Shown one piece after another: positions 35,833 to 45,093 of a stretch of 64,000 nt of DNA. Source of the DNA: Arachidicoccus terrestris (GTDB lineage Bacteria; Bacteroidota; Bacteroidia; Chitinophagales; Chitinophagaceae); assembly GCF_020042345.1 (NCBI RefSeq), contig NZ_CP083387.1:186001-250000 (forward strand), read 5' to 3'. Both the position numbers and the translations under genes were made by a program. Under the pieces are notes generated by a model that saw nothing but the letters and a program-made list of their open reading frames with translations, made no database searches and was not told the DNA's origin. The stretch's first letter is position 1, and every line of letters begins with the position of its first letter.

Positions 35833-35871
35833 TTTTGTTAGGTTTTGTTAGGTTTATTTTGGCTACATTTG
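35833..35871 (+). promoter_or_regulatory. Promoter region of the ECF sigma gene with tandem repeat
   Basis: TACATTTG at 35864-35871 is an exact -7 element. TTTG at 35844-35847 is 16 bases upstream, slightly short for the consensus. TTTTGTTAGG occurs twice in tandem at 35833-35842 and 35843-35852 and may be a binding site. Confidence 0.5.
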
Positions 35872-35901
35872 GACAGCTTATAGCAGTACAATCCAGTAAT
35901 C

Positions 35902-36498
35902 ATGCCGAGTCTTTTTGAAAATAATCAGCAATTTTTGATTAGCTCCCTCAAATCGGGAGACCGGAAGATCTTTGCCCAAATCTATGAGGATCAGAGCAAA
36001 TCTATATATATAAAATTACTTAAACTGGTCAGATCAGAGAAAATTGCAGAAGAATTATTACAGGAACTATTTGTCAAGTTATGGATCAAAAAAGACACCC
36101 TGGATATCCATACAAACCTACCTGCGTACCTGAACCGGATGGCCGCCAATCTGGCCTATGACTATTTTAGAAAAGCCGCCAGAGAGCAGAAAGCCAGAGC
36201 GGCCTTGCTGGAACACTTTGATATCTGTTACGATCCCTCCCATACGCAGGCGCATGAGTACCCCTTGCTACAGGAGCTTGATACATTGATCGGGCAACTT
36301 CCTCCTCAACGCAAAAAAGTATTGGAGCTCTGTAAAATACAAGGCAAATCCTATCAGGAAGCTGGCAGTTTATTAGGTATATCTGCCTCTACTGTTAACG
36401 ACCATATCGTCAAAGCGACCAAAATATTACGTGCGCAACTTTTGGAGAAAAAATCATTGAATGCCGTTTTAATACTGCTTTTTTATTGTTCCAACTAA
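35902..36498 (+). CDS. RNA polymerase ECF sigma factor (FecI-like, Bacteroidota type)
   Basis: 198 residues. Region 2 (QIYEDQSKSIYIKLLKLV, then AEELLQELFVKLWIKK and YLNRMAANLAYDYFRKAA) and region 4 (QLPPQRKKVLELCKIQGKSY, then EAGSLLGISASTVNDHIVKA) are complete. The C-terminal hydrophobic tail (LNAVLILLFYCSN) is usual in sigma factors linked to SusCD loci. It would be activated when the FecR protein (38225-39475) senses the STN domain of the downstream SusC. The two regulators are separated here by three sulfur-related genes. Confidence 0.92.
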   Translation: MPSLFENNQQFLISSLKSGDRKIFAQIYEDQSKSIYIKLLKLVRSEKIAEELLQELFVKLWIKKDTLDIHTNLPAYLNRMAANLAYDYFRKAAREQKARAALLEHFDICYDPSHTQAHEYPLLQELDTLIGQLPPQRKKVLELCKIQGKSYQEAGSLLGISASTVNDHIVKATKILRAQLLEKKSLNAVLILLFYCSN

Positions 36499-36526
36499 GC
36501 CGCTGCAACTAAAGACTTGCCTTTCA

Positions 36527-36561
36527 TTGTAACGCTATCAGTTAAAATGGGCGTATATTTG
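36527..36561 (+). promoter_or_regulatory. Promoter for the thioredoxin-YeeE/YedE operon
   Basis: TATATTTG at 36554-36561 is an exact -7 match. TTG at 36527-36529 lies 24 bases upstream, one base beyond the usual range. This gives the inserted cassette its own promoter, separate from the sigma gene. Confidence 0.45.
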
Positions 36562-36636
36562 TATTATATATAGGACAGCGTCACTTTCACTTCCTAAATT
36601 GATGCGACTCTATTTTCTGGCAGTAAAAAAAACAGC

Positions 36637-36930
36637 ATGACTTTTCAAAATATGATTCATGGCGACAAGCCTGTATTGGTCGACTTTTTCGCCGAGTGGT
36701 GTGGCCCCTGTAAAACGATGGCACCCATTTTGAAAGAATTAAAGCAGCGGATCGGTGACAACGCGTACATCATTAAAATTGATGTGGACAAGAACCCGCA
36801 GGCCGCTGCGGCCTATCAGATACAGGGCGTACCTACGCTGATGCTCTTCAAGAAAGGAGAAATACGCTGGCGGCAGTCTGGCGTCTGCCCGGCAAGTGAA
36901 TTAGAACGATTAATTAATGCAAACAAATAG
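36637..36930 (+). CDS. Thioredoxin
   Basis: 97 residues, a single thioredoxin domain without a signal peptide. The active site is [18 protein letters not shown] at about residues 15-32; the cis-proline is in [16 protein letters not shown]. All catalytic residues are present. The stop TAG at 36928-36930 is followed immediately by the ATG of the YeeE/YedE gene, so translation is probably coupled. The pairing suggests a role with sulfur-compound uptake, for example reducing a protein persulfide or disulfide, which is inference. Confidence 0.93.
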   Translation: MTFQNMIHGDKPVLVDFFAEWCGPCKTMAPILKELKQRIGDNAYIIKIDVDKNPQAAAAYQIQGVPTLMLFKKGEIRWRQSGVCPASELERLINANK

Positions 36931-37500
36931 ATGGGAATAATAGAATCTTTGAAGCAACCCTGGCCGTGGTATATCGCAGGCCCCTTAATCGGCCTGACAG
37001 TGCCTATGCTACTCATTGTAGGCAACAAATCATTCGGGATCAGCTCATCGCTGAGGCATATATGCGCCTCTTGCTTGCCTGCCAATATCCCGTTTTTTAA
37101 ATATGACTGGAAAAAAGAATTGTGGAACCTGTTTTTTGTATTGGGTATATTGCTGGGCGGCGTGATCGCGGCCAGCCTGTTATCAAATCATGCACCAGTT
37201 GAAGTCAGTCCCAAACTCGCAGCAGAGCTGGCTGGATATGGCATTACCGATTACAGTAATTTAGTCCCGAAAGACATCATGACCTGGCCGTCACTATTGA
37301 CGCTAAAAGGCTTTCTGCTGATGGTTGTTGGTGGGTTTCTGGTCGGCTTCGGCACGCGCTATGCTGGGGGCTGTACTAGTGGGCACGCTATTATGGGCCT
37401 GTCTAATCTACAGTGGCCTTCGCTGATTGCAACTATTTGTTTTATGATAGGCGGGCTGCTGATGGCCAACCTGATTTTACCCCTTATCCTTATCTTATAA
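36931..37500 (+). CDS. YeeE/YedE family sulfur-transport membrane protein, first half
   Basis: 189 residues with about five membrane segments. Conserved features include a cysteine cluster ICASCLP at about residues 47-53 and [20 protein letters not shown] near 147, which is the YeeE/YedE signature including a conserved cysteine. E. coli YeeE (TsuA) takes up thiosulfate; in many bacteria the protein is split into two polypeptides, as here with the next gene. The start abuts the thioredoxin stop with no gap. Confidence 0.85.
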   Translation: MGIIESLKQPWPWYIAGPLIGLTVPMLLIVGNKSFGISSSLRHICASCLPANIPFFKYDWKKELWNLFFVLGILLGGVIAASLLSNHAPVEVSPKLAAELAGYGITDYSNLVPKDIMTWPSLLTLKGFLLMVVGGFLVGFGTRYAGGCTSGHAIMGLSNLQWPSLIATICFMIGGLLMANLILPLILIL

Positions 37501-37512
37501 TTCCAACGAGCC

Positions 37513-38013
37513 ATGCAACAACATACGGATACTGTCCATCAGACACAACCTCACACATTAAAGGCGAGTGATACCCACCCTATCCAAGTACAGCAAAAAT
37601 GGTATGCCAACCTCAAATACATGATCATTGGTATGTTATTCGGTATCGTATTCGTGAAATCTGAAGTCATCAGCTGGTTCCGTATACAAGAAATGTTCCG
37701 TTTGGAATCATTCCATATGTATGGCATTATCGGCAGTGCGATCCTGACAGGCATGGTGTCCATTTTGCTGTTAAAGAAATTCAAGATTAAGACAATGGAC
37801 GGTGAACCCATTAACATTGCACCCAAAACATTTAATAAAGGCCAGATCTATGGCGGTTTGATTTTCGGGCTGGGCTGGGCAATGACAGGTGCCTGTCCAG
37901 GGCCACTTTTCGCACAAATAGGCACGGGCGTCACAGTGATCTCCGTTACTTTACTGAGTGCTATTGCAGGCACCTGGGTCTATGGCCTGCTCAGGGAAAA
38001 ACTGCCGCGTTAG
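37513..38013 (+). CDS. YeeE/YedE-related membrane protein (DUF6691 type), second half
   Basis: 166 residues, four predicted membrane segments after a polar 30-residue N-terminus. GLIFGLGWAMTGACPGPLFA at about 116-135 is the conserved motif, matching the cysteine motif of the partner protein. It lies 12 bases after the first-half gene and probably assembles with it into one channel or transporter for thiosulfate or another reduced sulfur compound. Confidence 0.85.
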   Translation: MQQHTDTVHQTQPHTLKASDTHPIQVQQKWYANLKYMIIGMLFGIVFVKSEVISWFRIQEMFRLESFHMYGIIGSAILTGMVSILLLKKFKIKTMDGEPINIAPKTFNKGQIYGGLIFGLGWAMTGACPGPLFAQIGTGVTVISVTLLSAIAGTWVYGLLREKLPR

Positions 38014-38224
38014 TACAGCTCCGATGCCGATCTCAAAAACAGGCAGACATTGCCTGCCATGTACCCAGGGCATTGTGTAATTGCAGGCAACCCTGGTAAA
38101 ACGATAAGCTCCTGACAATCAAACACTGTCCGCTACCTTGCCTCTGTTTTTCCCCAATCATAAAAAAAAGTTCGTTTTCCAGCAGATGTAGAGCGGCCAC
38201 AAAGCGTCATTATTAAAATTCGCT

Positions 38225-39475
38225 TTGACTCAATCAGAATTTCAACAGATATTTTTTCGACTACAACATGGCGAAGCTACCAAAGAACAGATGGATAGCT
38301 TCTTAGACGCCTTGCAAAACCAAAGTGAGCTGGAGGCCTATTTTCAAGAACTGCTAAAAGATCATTTTCTCCACCAGGAAACCGTCGCAGGGCATCCTTA
38401 TCCACATAGTGCCGACAACGCGCTGGAAAGCAAAGCGCTGGATCAGTTGCTGGCACATACATGGAAGACGATTGATCAGCAGACTGCCAGGCCTGAGATA
38501 CGCCTCAGCGTGTCGTCCGACACAGCTAAAAAGGCGCGGCGACGTATCCGGCCCATTCAATGGGTAGTTGCCGCGTCTGTAGCACTTCTGCTGGGTCTGG
38601 GTGCCGGAATATTGATTAATAACAGCAGACAGACGGGTCATCCGCGGCTATTGACAACTGCCCTAAAGGCAGAACGTTCACCCAGCATTCTCCCCGGCAA
38701 ATCTGCAGCGGTATTAACGCTGGCAAGCGGAACGCAAATTATACTGGACAGCACTGTGGATCAAAGTATTAAAAAGGGTAATCAGCTCATTGCCTACAAC
38801 GAAGCTGGCAAAATCGATTATCAGGCGGGGACTTATACCGCAACAGAGATTCAATATAATACCTTAACCACTGAAAAAGGGAACCGCTATCAATTGATAT
38901 TGCCCGATGGTACAAAAGCCTGGCTGAATGCAGAAAGTTCTATCCGTTTTCCGGACAGATTCCCTGACGACCAGAGAACGGTCTCCATAACCGGTGAAGT
39001 CTATTTTGAAGTGCAGCACGACCAGAACAAACCCTTTGTCGTACAGGTGAAGGGGCAGACCATCCGTGATATCGGAACGGCCTTTAATGTTAACGCTTAT
39101 GAAGACGAGCCCTCCATTAAAACGACGCTGATAGAAGGAATCATAGAAGTGAATGATACCCGGCTCAAACCGGGCTGGCAGGCAGCCATCAGGCCCGGCG
39201 GCAAAATGACCATTGATAAAAATGCCGATCTCGCTGAAGTCATTAGCTGGAAAAACAATACTTTTTTATTCCATCAAACGGATATGGGGTCCATACTGCG
39301 GCAGATTGCCCGGTGGTACGATGTCCGGATCCTCTATAAAGGAACCTTCGACCAGACTTTTACGGGTGGCATTTCCCGGCAGACCAGTTTGGATGAAATC
39401 CTGAAAATCCTAAGCTTTTCTAATAAAATAAAATTCGAAGTTCATGACAGAAACATAATCGTTCAACCCAATTAA
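38225..39475 (+). CDS. FecR-family anti-sigma factor
   Basis: 416 residues starting at TTG (38225); an in-frame ATG upstream at 38186 is followed at once by a stop codon. The N-terminal 100 residues are the cytoplasmic sigma-binding domain. A single membrane span follows (VVAASVALLLGLGAGILI). The periplasmic FecR domain reads YQLILPDGTKAWLNAESSIR, then VSITGEVYFEVQHDQNKPFV and IGTAFNVNAYEDE, ending with a DUF4974-type C-terminal domain (GGISRQTSLDEILKILSFS). It should restrain the ECF sigma factor at 35902 until the STN domain of the SusC at 39587 signals substrate binding. Confidence 0.93.
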   Translation: MTQSEFQQIFFRLQHGEATKEQMDSFLDALQNQSELEAYFQELLKDHFLHQETVAGHPYPHSADNALESKALDQLLAHTWKTIDQQTARPEIRLSVSSDTAKKARRRIRPIQWVVAASVALLLGLGAGILINNSRQTGHPRLLTTALKAERSPSILPGKSAAVLTLASGTQIILDSTVDQSIKKGNQLIAYNEAGKIDYQAGTYTATEIQYNTLTTEKGNRYQLILPDGTKAWLNAESSIRFPDRFPDDQRTVSITGEVYFEVQHDQNKPFVVQVKGQTIRDIGTAFNVNAYEDEPSIKTTLIEGIIEVNDTRLKPGWQAAIRPGGKMTIDKNADLAEVISWKNNTFLFHQTDMGSILRQIARWYDVRILYKGTFDQTFTGGISRQTSLDEILKILSFSNKIKFEVHDRNIIVQPN

Positions 39476-39492
39476 TATGCCGGAACAAAAAA

Positions 39493-39520
39493 GTCACTTC
39501 AGCGGGCAGGCCGAAGTGAC
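39493..39520 (+). terminator. Hairpin between fecR and susC
   Basis: GTCACTTC at 39493-39500 pairs perfectly with GAAGTGAC at 39513-39520 (12-base loop). No T-run follows. It may attenuate or process the transcript between regulatory and transport genes. Confidence 0.4.
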
Positions 39521-39586
39521 CGGAAGTCAGAGCATGTATTCAGGCCCTTTTTAAACCTAAACTATTCACTCTAACAATGTAAAGGT

Positions 39587-42500
39587 ATGCAATTCAAACT
39601 TTATCTGTGCAGACCCGCCAGCTGGTCTGCGCCTAAAAAATTCGTGCGGATCATGAAATTAACCGCTGTTTTATCCCTTTTATTTGCCGTTTGTAGCTAT
39701 GGCAGTACCAATGGACAGAAAATATCGCTTCAGTTAAAAAACGCCTCGCTAAAAACACTATTCCAGACCATTGAAAATCAGTCCGGTTATCATTTCTTTT
39801 ATGCAGATGAAGACCTCCATCACGGGTCACCACTGAACATAGAAGTTCATAATATGGATTTAAAAGAGGTACTCAGTGCCTGCTTCAAAGGACAACCTTT
39901 CAAGTATTCTATTGTTTCAAAAACAATTATGGTACGTTATGAACCAGCCAAATCATTACCGGCACCGGAGGTCCTGATCCCCAAAGACACAACTGTACGG
40001 GGTGTCGTTAAAAACGAACAAGGAGAACCGTTGAGCGGTGTCAGTGTCATGTTGAAGGGGCGTAACATAGGCACGACTTCTTCCAGTGATGGCAGCTTCA
40101 GAATCGCTGTACCTAAACTCAGCGATACGCTGGAAATAAGTTTTGTAGGCTATCAATCTGTCACTTTACCCATCGATAACAGGACACTGCATGCCGTTAA
40201 TCTGGAAGCGAAGCCGTCTTCACTGGAAGAATTGGTCATTGTGGGGTATGGTACGCAGAAAAAAGAAAACCTGACAACTGCGGTCTCCCAGATTACGGCC
40301 AAAGAACTCGATACGCGGCCATTACCCAATGTCGTCAGCGCTTTACAAGGTCAGCTTCCGGGACTAAATATTCAAACCAGCAGCGGAGACCCCGGCGCTA
40401 CTCCGGAAATTAATATTCGTGGTTTTAACTCCATTAACGGTGGTGGCCCCCTGATTCTGATTGACGGCATCGTGGGAGATATCGACAGGGTCAATCCTGC
40501 AGACATTGAGACTGTAACCGTCTTAAAGGACGCCGCATCTTCTGCTATATATGGTGCCAGGGGAGCTTTTGGTGTTGTACTGATCACCACTAAGAAGGGA
40601 AAAGCCGGTAGTCTTGCCGTAAACTATACCAATAACTTCAGTGCCACCAGGCCAACCACCAGAACGGATTTTATTTCAGATCCCTATGTGTATGGTAAAA
40701 CAGTAGACGCGGCACTGACCGGATACAATGGCACCACTTATACTCAATATGATGATGAGGACTGGGAAATTATTAAAAAAGTGGCTGGTGGGGAAATCGA
40801 GCCTTATTACGAAGAACAGCCAGACGGCACTTATAAGTTCTACGGCAATACGAACTGGTATGATTACCTGTTCAGAAAATGGCAGCCGGGACAAATGCAC
40901 AACATCTCATTATCGGGCGGTTCAGAAAAGTTACACGGATATCTATCCGGCAGATACTATAAGACTACTGGCATCCAAAATATTGTCGATGCACCGCTGA
41001 CCAAATATAATCTGAAAGCAAGCCTGACTTTCAAAGCCAACGACTGGCTGGAAATCTCTGATGATATTCAGTATAACAATAGTGATCAAAAGGAATATGG
41101 CGGCTACAGAAACGGATGGGGCGGCATATGGAGCACGACTACCTGGTACAATCTGTTTCCCTTCTACCCAAGCGAAATTAATGGTGTGCCATTTGATTTT
41201 TCCGGCGGCGGAGCTCAGGGGGCCCTACAGCAAGGCAACAACTGGAAAACACAATTCGAAGAACAATTCATCAATACGATTGCGGCTAAGTTAACGCCCC
41301 TCAAGGGCATGGAGCTTAATTTTAACTACAGCAACAAGATTAACCACGTCTCTAATACTACCCGGCTGAACACCTTTGATATTATCGTCGGCAATCAACT
41401 ACAGTTAGAAAATGTAGGCGTTAACCGGCTAACGGAAGACCGGGGACGCGGTGATTACAGGGCAATGAATATTTTTGGCACGTATAACAGGGATATAAAA
41501 GATCATCATTTCAAATTGATGCTGGGATATAACCAGGAGAACTATGTGTCTGATAATATCACCGCTGAACAGGGCGGATTACTATTTGATGAACTGGCGA
41601 ACCTAAACCTGGGTACAGAATTACTGAGGGCTGACGGTTCTGCAACTGTATGGGCTGTACAGGGGTATTTCGGCCGCTTTAATTATGATTATAAAAATAA
41701 ATACCTGCTGGAGGTAAATGCCCGTTATGACGGCTCCTCCCGCTTTCCGAGTGAGAGCAGATGGGGGATGTTTCCTTCTGTTTCTACCGGCTGGTATGTG
41801 AGCCGCGAAAACTTCTGGAAACCGCTCAAAGACGTGGTCAGTAATTTCAAACTCCGGGCTTCTTATGGTAAACTGGGTAATCAAAACGTGTCGTTATATA
41901 CGTTTTCAGAAATTATGGGACTGGGCCAATCCAGCTGGCTGGTAGACGGTCAGAAACTGAATTACGCCGGTGTGCCTGCCCCGCTGCCCAGTTCTGTCAG
42001 CTGGGAAAAGACCAAGACACTGGACTTCGGTATCGACCTAGGCTTCTTGCAAAACAAGATTACGGCCTCTTTTGACTGGTATGAGAAAAGAACAGATGGC
42101 ATGTATCTACCAGGAGAGCCTTTACCCGCTGTCTTTGGCGCCAATGAGCCTCAGGAAAATATTGCCGGTCTGCGCAACCGCGGATTTGAGTTGAATATCG
42201 GCTATCATGATCAGTTTTCTGTGGCAGGCAGCCCGCTGCACCTGAATGCATCAGTAAGCCTCTACAATTTCAAGGGGGTGATTACCAAGTATCCTAACCC
42301 CAACGGCATCATGAGCAATTTCTGGGAAGGCCAGGAACTGGGACAGATTTGGGGATATCATATTGATGGACAATTCCAGACGGATGAGGAAGCGAAAGCC
42401 TTTCAGGATCAGTTCGCCAACCCTACCAAAGATCTGGGACAGGTATATAAATTTATCATTAATACCGCTCAGAACAAAGAGTGGAAAGGTTTAAAAGCCG

Positions 42501-43150
42501 GTGACATCCATTATGTGGATCTGGATGGCGATGGTTCCATTGACAAGGGAGATTATACGCTGGCTGACCATGGAGACATCCGCCCAATCGGTAATGCCAT
42601 GCCTAAACTACCTTTCGGCTTTACCCTTAGCGCCGACTGGAAAAACTTCGATCTTTATGTAGCCGGAACGGGTGTAGTTCATCAGGACTGGTATCCAACA
42701 GGAGATATATTCTGGGGCACCTATGAGCGGCCGTATTTGTCTTTTATCAGAAAAGACCTGATCACCAATGCATGGACACCGGAAAACCCGGAAAGGACTT
42801 ATCCACAGATCTATAGAGGCTATACATCTTTAGGTGCGAACCGGTCACTGGGTGAAGTAAACGACTATTACCTGCTGAATGTAGGCTATCTGAGAGTGAA
42901 GAATCTGACCTTGGGTTACACCCTGCCGGAAAAGCTGACAAACAGATTCCAGATCAAAAAGCTGCGGATCTATTTCAGTGGAGAAAATATTCTGACCTGG
43001 CGTTTCGGCGATCTGACCAAATACGTAGACCCTGAACAAGCCGGTTCTGCTATTAATTATAATGACCCCAGCGGTGCAGTATCCCGCGCCCGTTTGGAAG
43101 ACTATCCGATCGGCAAGACCTATTCAGTGGGCATTAACCTCACTCTATAA
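39587..43150 (+). CDS. SusC/RagA family TonB-linked outer-membrane protein with STN signalling domain
   Basis: 1187 residues. The signal core MKLTAVLSLLFAVCSYGSTN begins at residue 23; the 22 residues before it are basic, so the ATG at 39653 is an alternative start. After it comes an STN domain (LKTLFQTIENQSGYHFFYAD, then LKEVLSACFKGQPF), which relays transport state to FecR. A CarboxypepD_reg-like domain (VRGVVKNEQGEPLSGVSVML), the plug (LVIVGYGTQKKENLTTAVSQ, INIRGFNSINGGGPLILIDG) and the barrel ending YSVGINLTL follow. It is the uptake pore of the locus and the upstream sensor in the FecI/FecR circuit. Confidence 0.95.
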   Translation: MQFKLYLCRPASWSAPKKFVRIMKLTAVLSLLFAVCSYGSTNGQKISLQLKNASLKTLFQTIENQSGYHFFYADEDLHHGSPLNIEVHNMDLKEVLSACFKGQPFKYSIVSKTIMVRYEPAKSLPAPEVLIPKDTTVRGVVKNEQGEPLSGVSVMLKGRNIGTTSSSDGSFRIAVPKLSDTLEISFVGYQSVTLPIDNRTLHAVNLEAKPSSLEELVIVGYGTQKKENLTTAVSQITAKELDTRPLPNVVSALQGQLPGLNIQTSSGDPGATPEINIRGFNSINGGGPLILIDGIVGDIDRVNPADIETVTVLKDAASSAIYGARGAFGVVLITTKKGKAGSLAVNYTNNFSATRPTTRTDFISDPYVYGKTVDAALTGYNGTTYTQYDDEDWEIIKKVAGGEIEPYYEEQPDGTYKFYGNTNWYDYLFRKWQPGQMHNISLSGGSEKLHGYLSGRYYKTTGIQNIVDAPLTKYNLKASLTFKANDWLEISDDIQYNNSDQKEYGGYRNGWGGIWSTTTWYNLFPFYPSEINGVPFDFSGGGAQGALQQGNNWKTQFEEQFINTIAAKLTPLKGMELNFNYSNKINHVSNTTRLNTFDIIVGNQLQLENVGVNRLTEDRGRGDYRAMNIFGTYNRDIKDHHFKLMLGYNQENYVSDNITAEQGGLLFDELANLNLGTELLRADGSATVWAVQGYFGRFNYDYKNKYLLEVNARYDGSSRFPSESRWGMFPSVSTGWYVSRENFWKPLKDVVSNFKLRASYGKLGNQNVSLYTFSEIMGLGQSSWLVDGQKLNYAGVPAPLPSSVSWEKTKTLDFGIDLGFLQNKITASFDWYEKRTDGMYLPGEPLPAVFGANEPQENIAGLRNRGFELNIGYHDQFSVAGSPLHLNASVSLYNFKGVITKYPNPNGIMSNFWEGQELGQIWGYHIDGQFQTDEEAKAFQDQFANPTKDLGQVYKFIINTAQNKEWKGLKAGDIHYVDLDGDGSIDKGDYTLADHGDIRPIGNAMPKLPFGFTLSADWKNFDLYVAGTGVVHQDWYPTGDIFWGTYERPYLSFIRKDLITNAWTPENPERTYPQIYRGYTSLGANRSLGEVNDYYLLNVGYLRVKNLTLGYTLPEKLTNRFQIKKLRIYFSGENILTWRFGDLTKYVDPEQAGSAINYNDPSGAVSRARLEDYPIGKTYSVGINLTL

Positions 43151-43215
43151 TCAGTAGATTCAGAAATAAATTTATAAGCGAGCCTGCTCTTCTTAATGAA
43201 TAAAAATAAATTGCG

Positions 43216-44967
43216 ATGAAAATTTTAAATATAACCATATACCTCCTTCTCGCCAGTATGCTTCTTGGCGCCTGCAATAAGGACTACCTCAATACGGTAC
43301 CAAAAGACCGGCTGGACGCCACCAAATTCTTTAATACGGCGAAAGATCTGGAAGTATACACCAATGGCTTCTATACACAGTTGCCCGATTATCATTTATA
43401 TGATGCCTCCTATGGCGAATCTTCTGATGATATTGTTCCACTCATTGCCCCGGACCGAATCAAAGGCACGCGCATTGTTCCCGTTGCAAGCGGTTCCGGT
43501 GACTGGTCCTGGTCCAACTTGCGTACCATCAATTATTTTCTGACGCACTATCAAAAATGCCCTGACGAGGCCGCTAAGCTCCGGTATGGAGCCGTCGCCC
43601 GGTTCTTCAGGGCTTATTTCTATTATGATAAAGTCCGTAAATTTGGAGATGTACCCTGGTATAACAAAGTGTTGAATGCAGATGACGAGGACTTGTTTAA
43701 ACCCAGGGACTCCCGCCAACTGATCATGGACTCTATTGTGGCTGATCTGGACTTTGCGATCGCCAATTTACCGGGCGAAGTCAAAATCAATGAGATCACG
43801 AAGTATACAGCACTCGCGTTGAAATCAAGGGTTTGCCTTTTTGAAGGTACCTTCCGCAAATATCATGGAATAGCCGACTGGGAGAATTTGTTAAAAGCTG
43901 CTGCAGAAGCCTCAGGCAAGCTTATGACAGAAAGTCCCTACAAGCTATATACTGATGGCGGGGCAGACAAATCCTACAGGGATCTTTTTGCCCGAAACGA
44001 CCAGACCAGCGTAGAAACGATCCTGGCTAAAGATTATAACCCTGATTTTGGCCGCCACACATTAGGCTATCTGATGACCTCACCCACCTCCGGTTCATGG
44101 GGAATGGCCCAAGACCTGGTCAATACCTACTTGATGAAAGATGGATCCAGGTTTACCGACAAGGCCGGTTATGATAAAATGACCTTCTATGATGTCATGC
44201 AAAACCGGGATCCACGGCTCACCCAGAGTACGGCAGGCCCCGATTTTATGGTCTATGGAACCACTACACCGGAGCCTGTGAGCCTAAACGCCACCACTAC
44301 CGGTTACCGGATCATCAAAGCGCTTCCGGGGAAAGACCAGTGGTCATCTTCTTCCAGTTATAATGATATCATTATATTCAGATTGGGTGAAATACTGCTC
44401 AATTATGCAGAAGCGAAAGCAGAGCTGGGTACGCTGACCCAACAGGATCTGGATCAGTCCATTAACCTGTTAAGAGACCGGGTAGGCTTACCTCACCTCA
44501 ACCTCTCAATGGCCAATGCGAATCCCGACGGCTATCTGGCTGCCATGTACCCGAATGTCAATAAAGGCGCCAATAAAGGTGTCATACTGGAAATCAGAAG
44601 AGAGAGAAGAGTTGAGCTTTTTAATGAAGGTTTCAGATGGGATGATCTGATGCGCTGGAAGGAGGGCAAAAAACTGGAAAAGCCGATGGTGGGCCTTTAC
44701 TTTCCGCAGTTAGGGGCTTATGATTTTACAGGAGACGGGAAAGCCGATGTCTATGTATATAGCGGTGATAAATCAGGCGCTCCCGCCACTGTCACTTCCT
44801 TCATTGACATTAAGCAAAGGCCGCTTACAGATGGTCAGTCCGGTAATATGAACCCTTTCGACTATCAAGTGCATTTCGATGAGAACAAGGATTATCTCCA
44901 GCCCATACCACTAGAGGATCTGAAATTAAACACCAACCTGGATCAGAATCCCGGCTGGGACGAATAG
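43216..44967 (+). CDS. RagB/SusD family outer-membrane nutrient-binding lipoprotein
   Basis: 583 residues. The lipobox is LLLASMLLGACNKDYLNT (cysteine at 20). SusD landmarks: RFFRAYFYYDKVRKFGDVPW, FRLGEILLNYAEAKAELG, VILEIRRERRVELFNEGFRW followed by DDLMRWKEGK, and YLQPIPLEDLKLNTNLDQNPGW at the end. A 60-residue insertion before the C-terminus (PMVGLYFPQLGAYDFTGDGK...) marks the large SusD subgroup. It binds substrate at the cell surface for the SusC pore encoded 65 bases upstream. Confidence 0.95.
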   Translation: MKILNITIYLLLASMLLGACNKDYLNTVPKDRLDATKFFNTAKDLEVYTNGFYTQLPDYHLYDASYGESSDDIVPLIAPDRIKGTRIVPVASGSGDWSWSNLRTINYFLTHYQKCPDEAAKLRYGAVARFFRAYFYYDKVRKFGDVPWYNKVLNADDEDLFKPRDSRQLIMDSIVADLDFAIANLPGEVKINEITKYTALALKSRVCLFEGTFRKYHGIADWENLLKAAAEASGKLMTESPYKLYTDGGADKSYRDLFARNDQTSVETILAKDYNPDFGRHTLGYLMTSPTSGSWGMAQDLVNTYLMKDGSRFTDKAGYDKMTFYDVMQNRDPRLTQSTAGPDFMVYGTTTPEPVSLNATTTGYRIIKALPGKDQWSSSSSYNDIIIFRLGEILLNYAEAKAELGTLTQQDLDQSINLLRDRVGLPHLNLSMANANPDGYLAAMYPNVNKGANKGVILEIRRERRVELFNEGFRWDDLMRWKEGKKLEKPMVGLYFPQLGAYDFTGDGKADVYVYSGDKSGAPATVTSFIDIKQRPLTDGQSGNMNPFDYQVHFDENKDYLQPIPLEDLKLNTNLDQNPGWDE

Positions 44968-44972
44968 AGGGC

Positions 44973-44990
44973 TAGTTGTCATGACAACTA
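44973..44990. repeat. 18-bp perfect palindrome after susD
   Basis: TAGTTGTCATGACAACTA is fully self-complementary and starts 5 bases after the SusD stop. It could be a regulator-binding site for the downstream genes or the foot of a transcript stem. Confidence 0.5.
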
Positions 44991-45000
44991 AAATAACAAA

Positions 45001-45054
45001 TGGAAGGACGGTGGACGTTCCGTCTGACGACTTCCGGCGTTTACCGTCTTTCCA
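45001..45054 (+). terminator. Intercistronic stem between susD and the isomerase gene
   Basis: Bases 45001-45012 pair with 45043-45054 over 12 positions, with one G-U in the transcript. The T-run after it is weak, so partial termination or mRNA processing between the transport and enzyme genes is likely. Confidence 0.45.
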
Positions 45055-45093
45055 TAAAAATCACCAAAAAGCGAATTCCTAAACGTATAAAAA

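Larger units (their letters stand above)
35463..35901. other. Intergenic region between glpF and the ECF sigma gene
   Basis: 439 bases holding the IS605-like hairpins (35512-35743) and the sigma-factor promoter with a tandem 10-bp repeat (35833-35871). The stretch 35750-35830 shows nothing recognisable. Confidence 0.5.
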
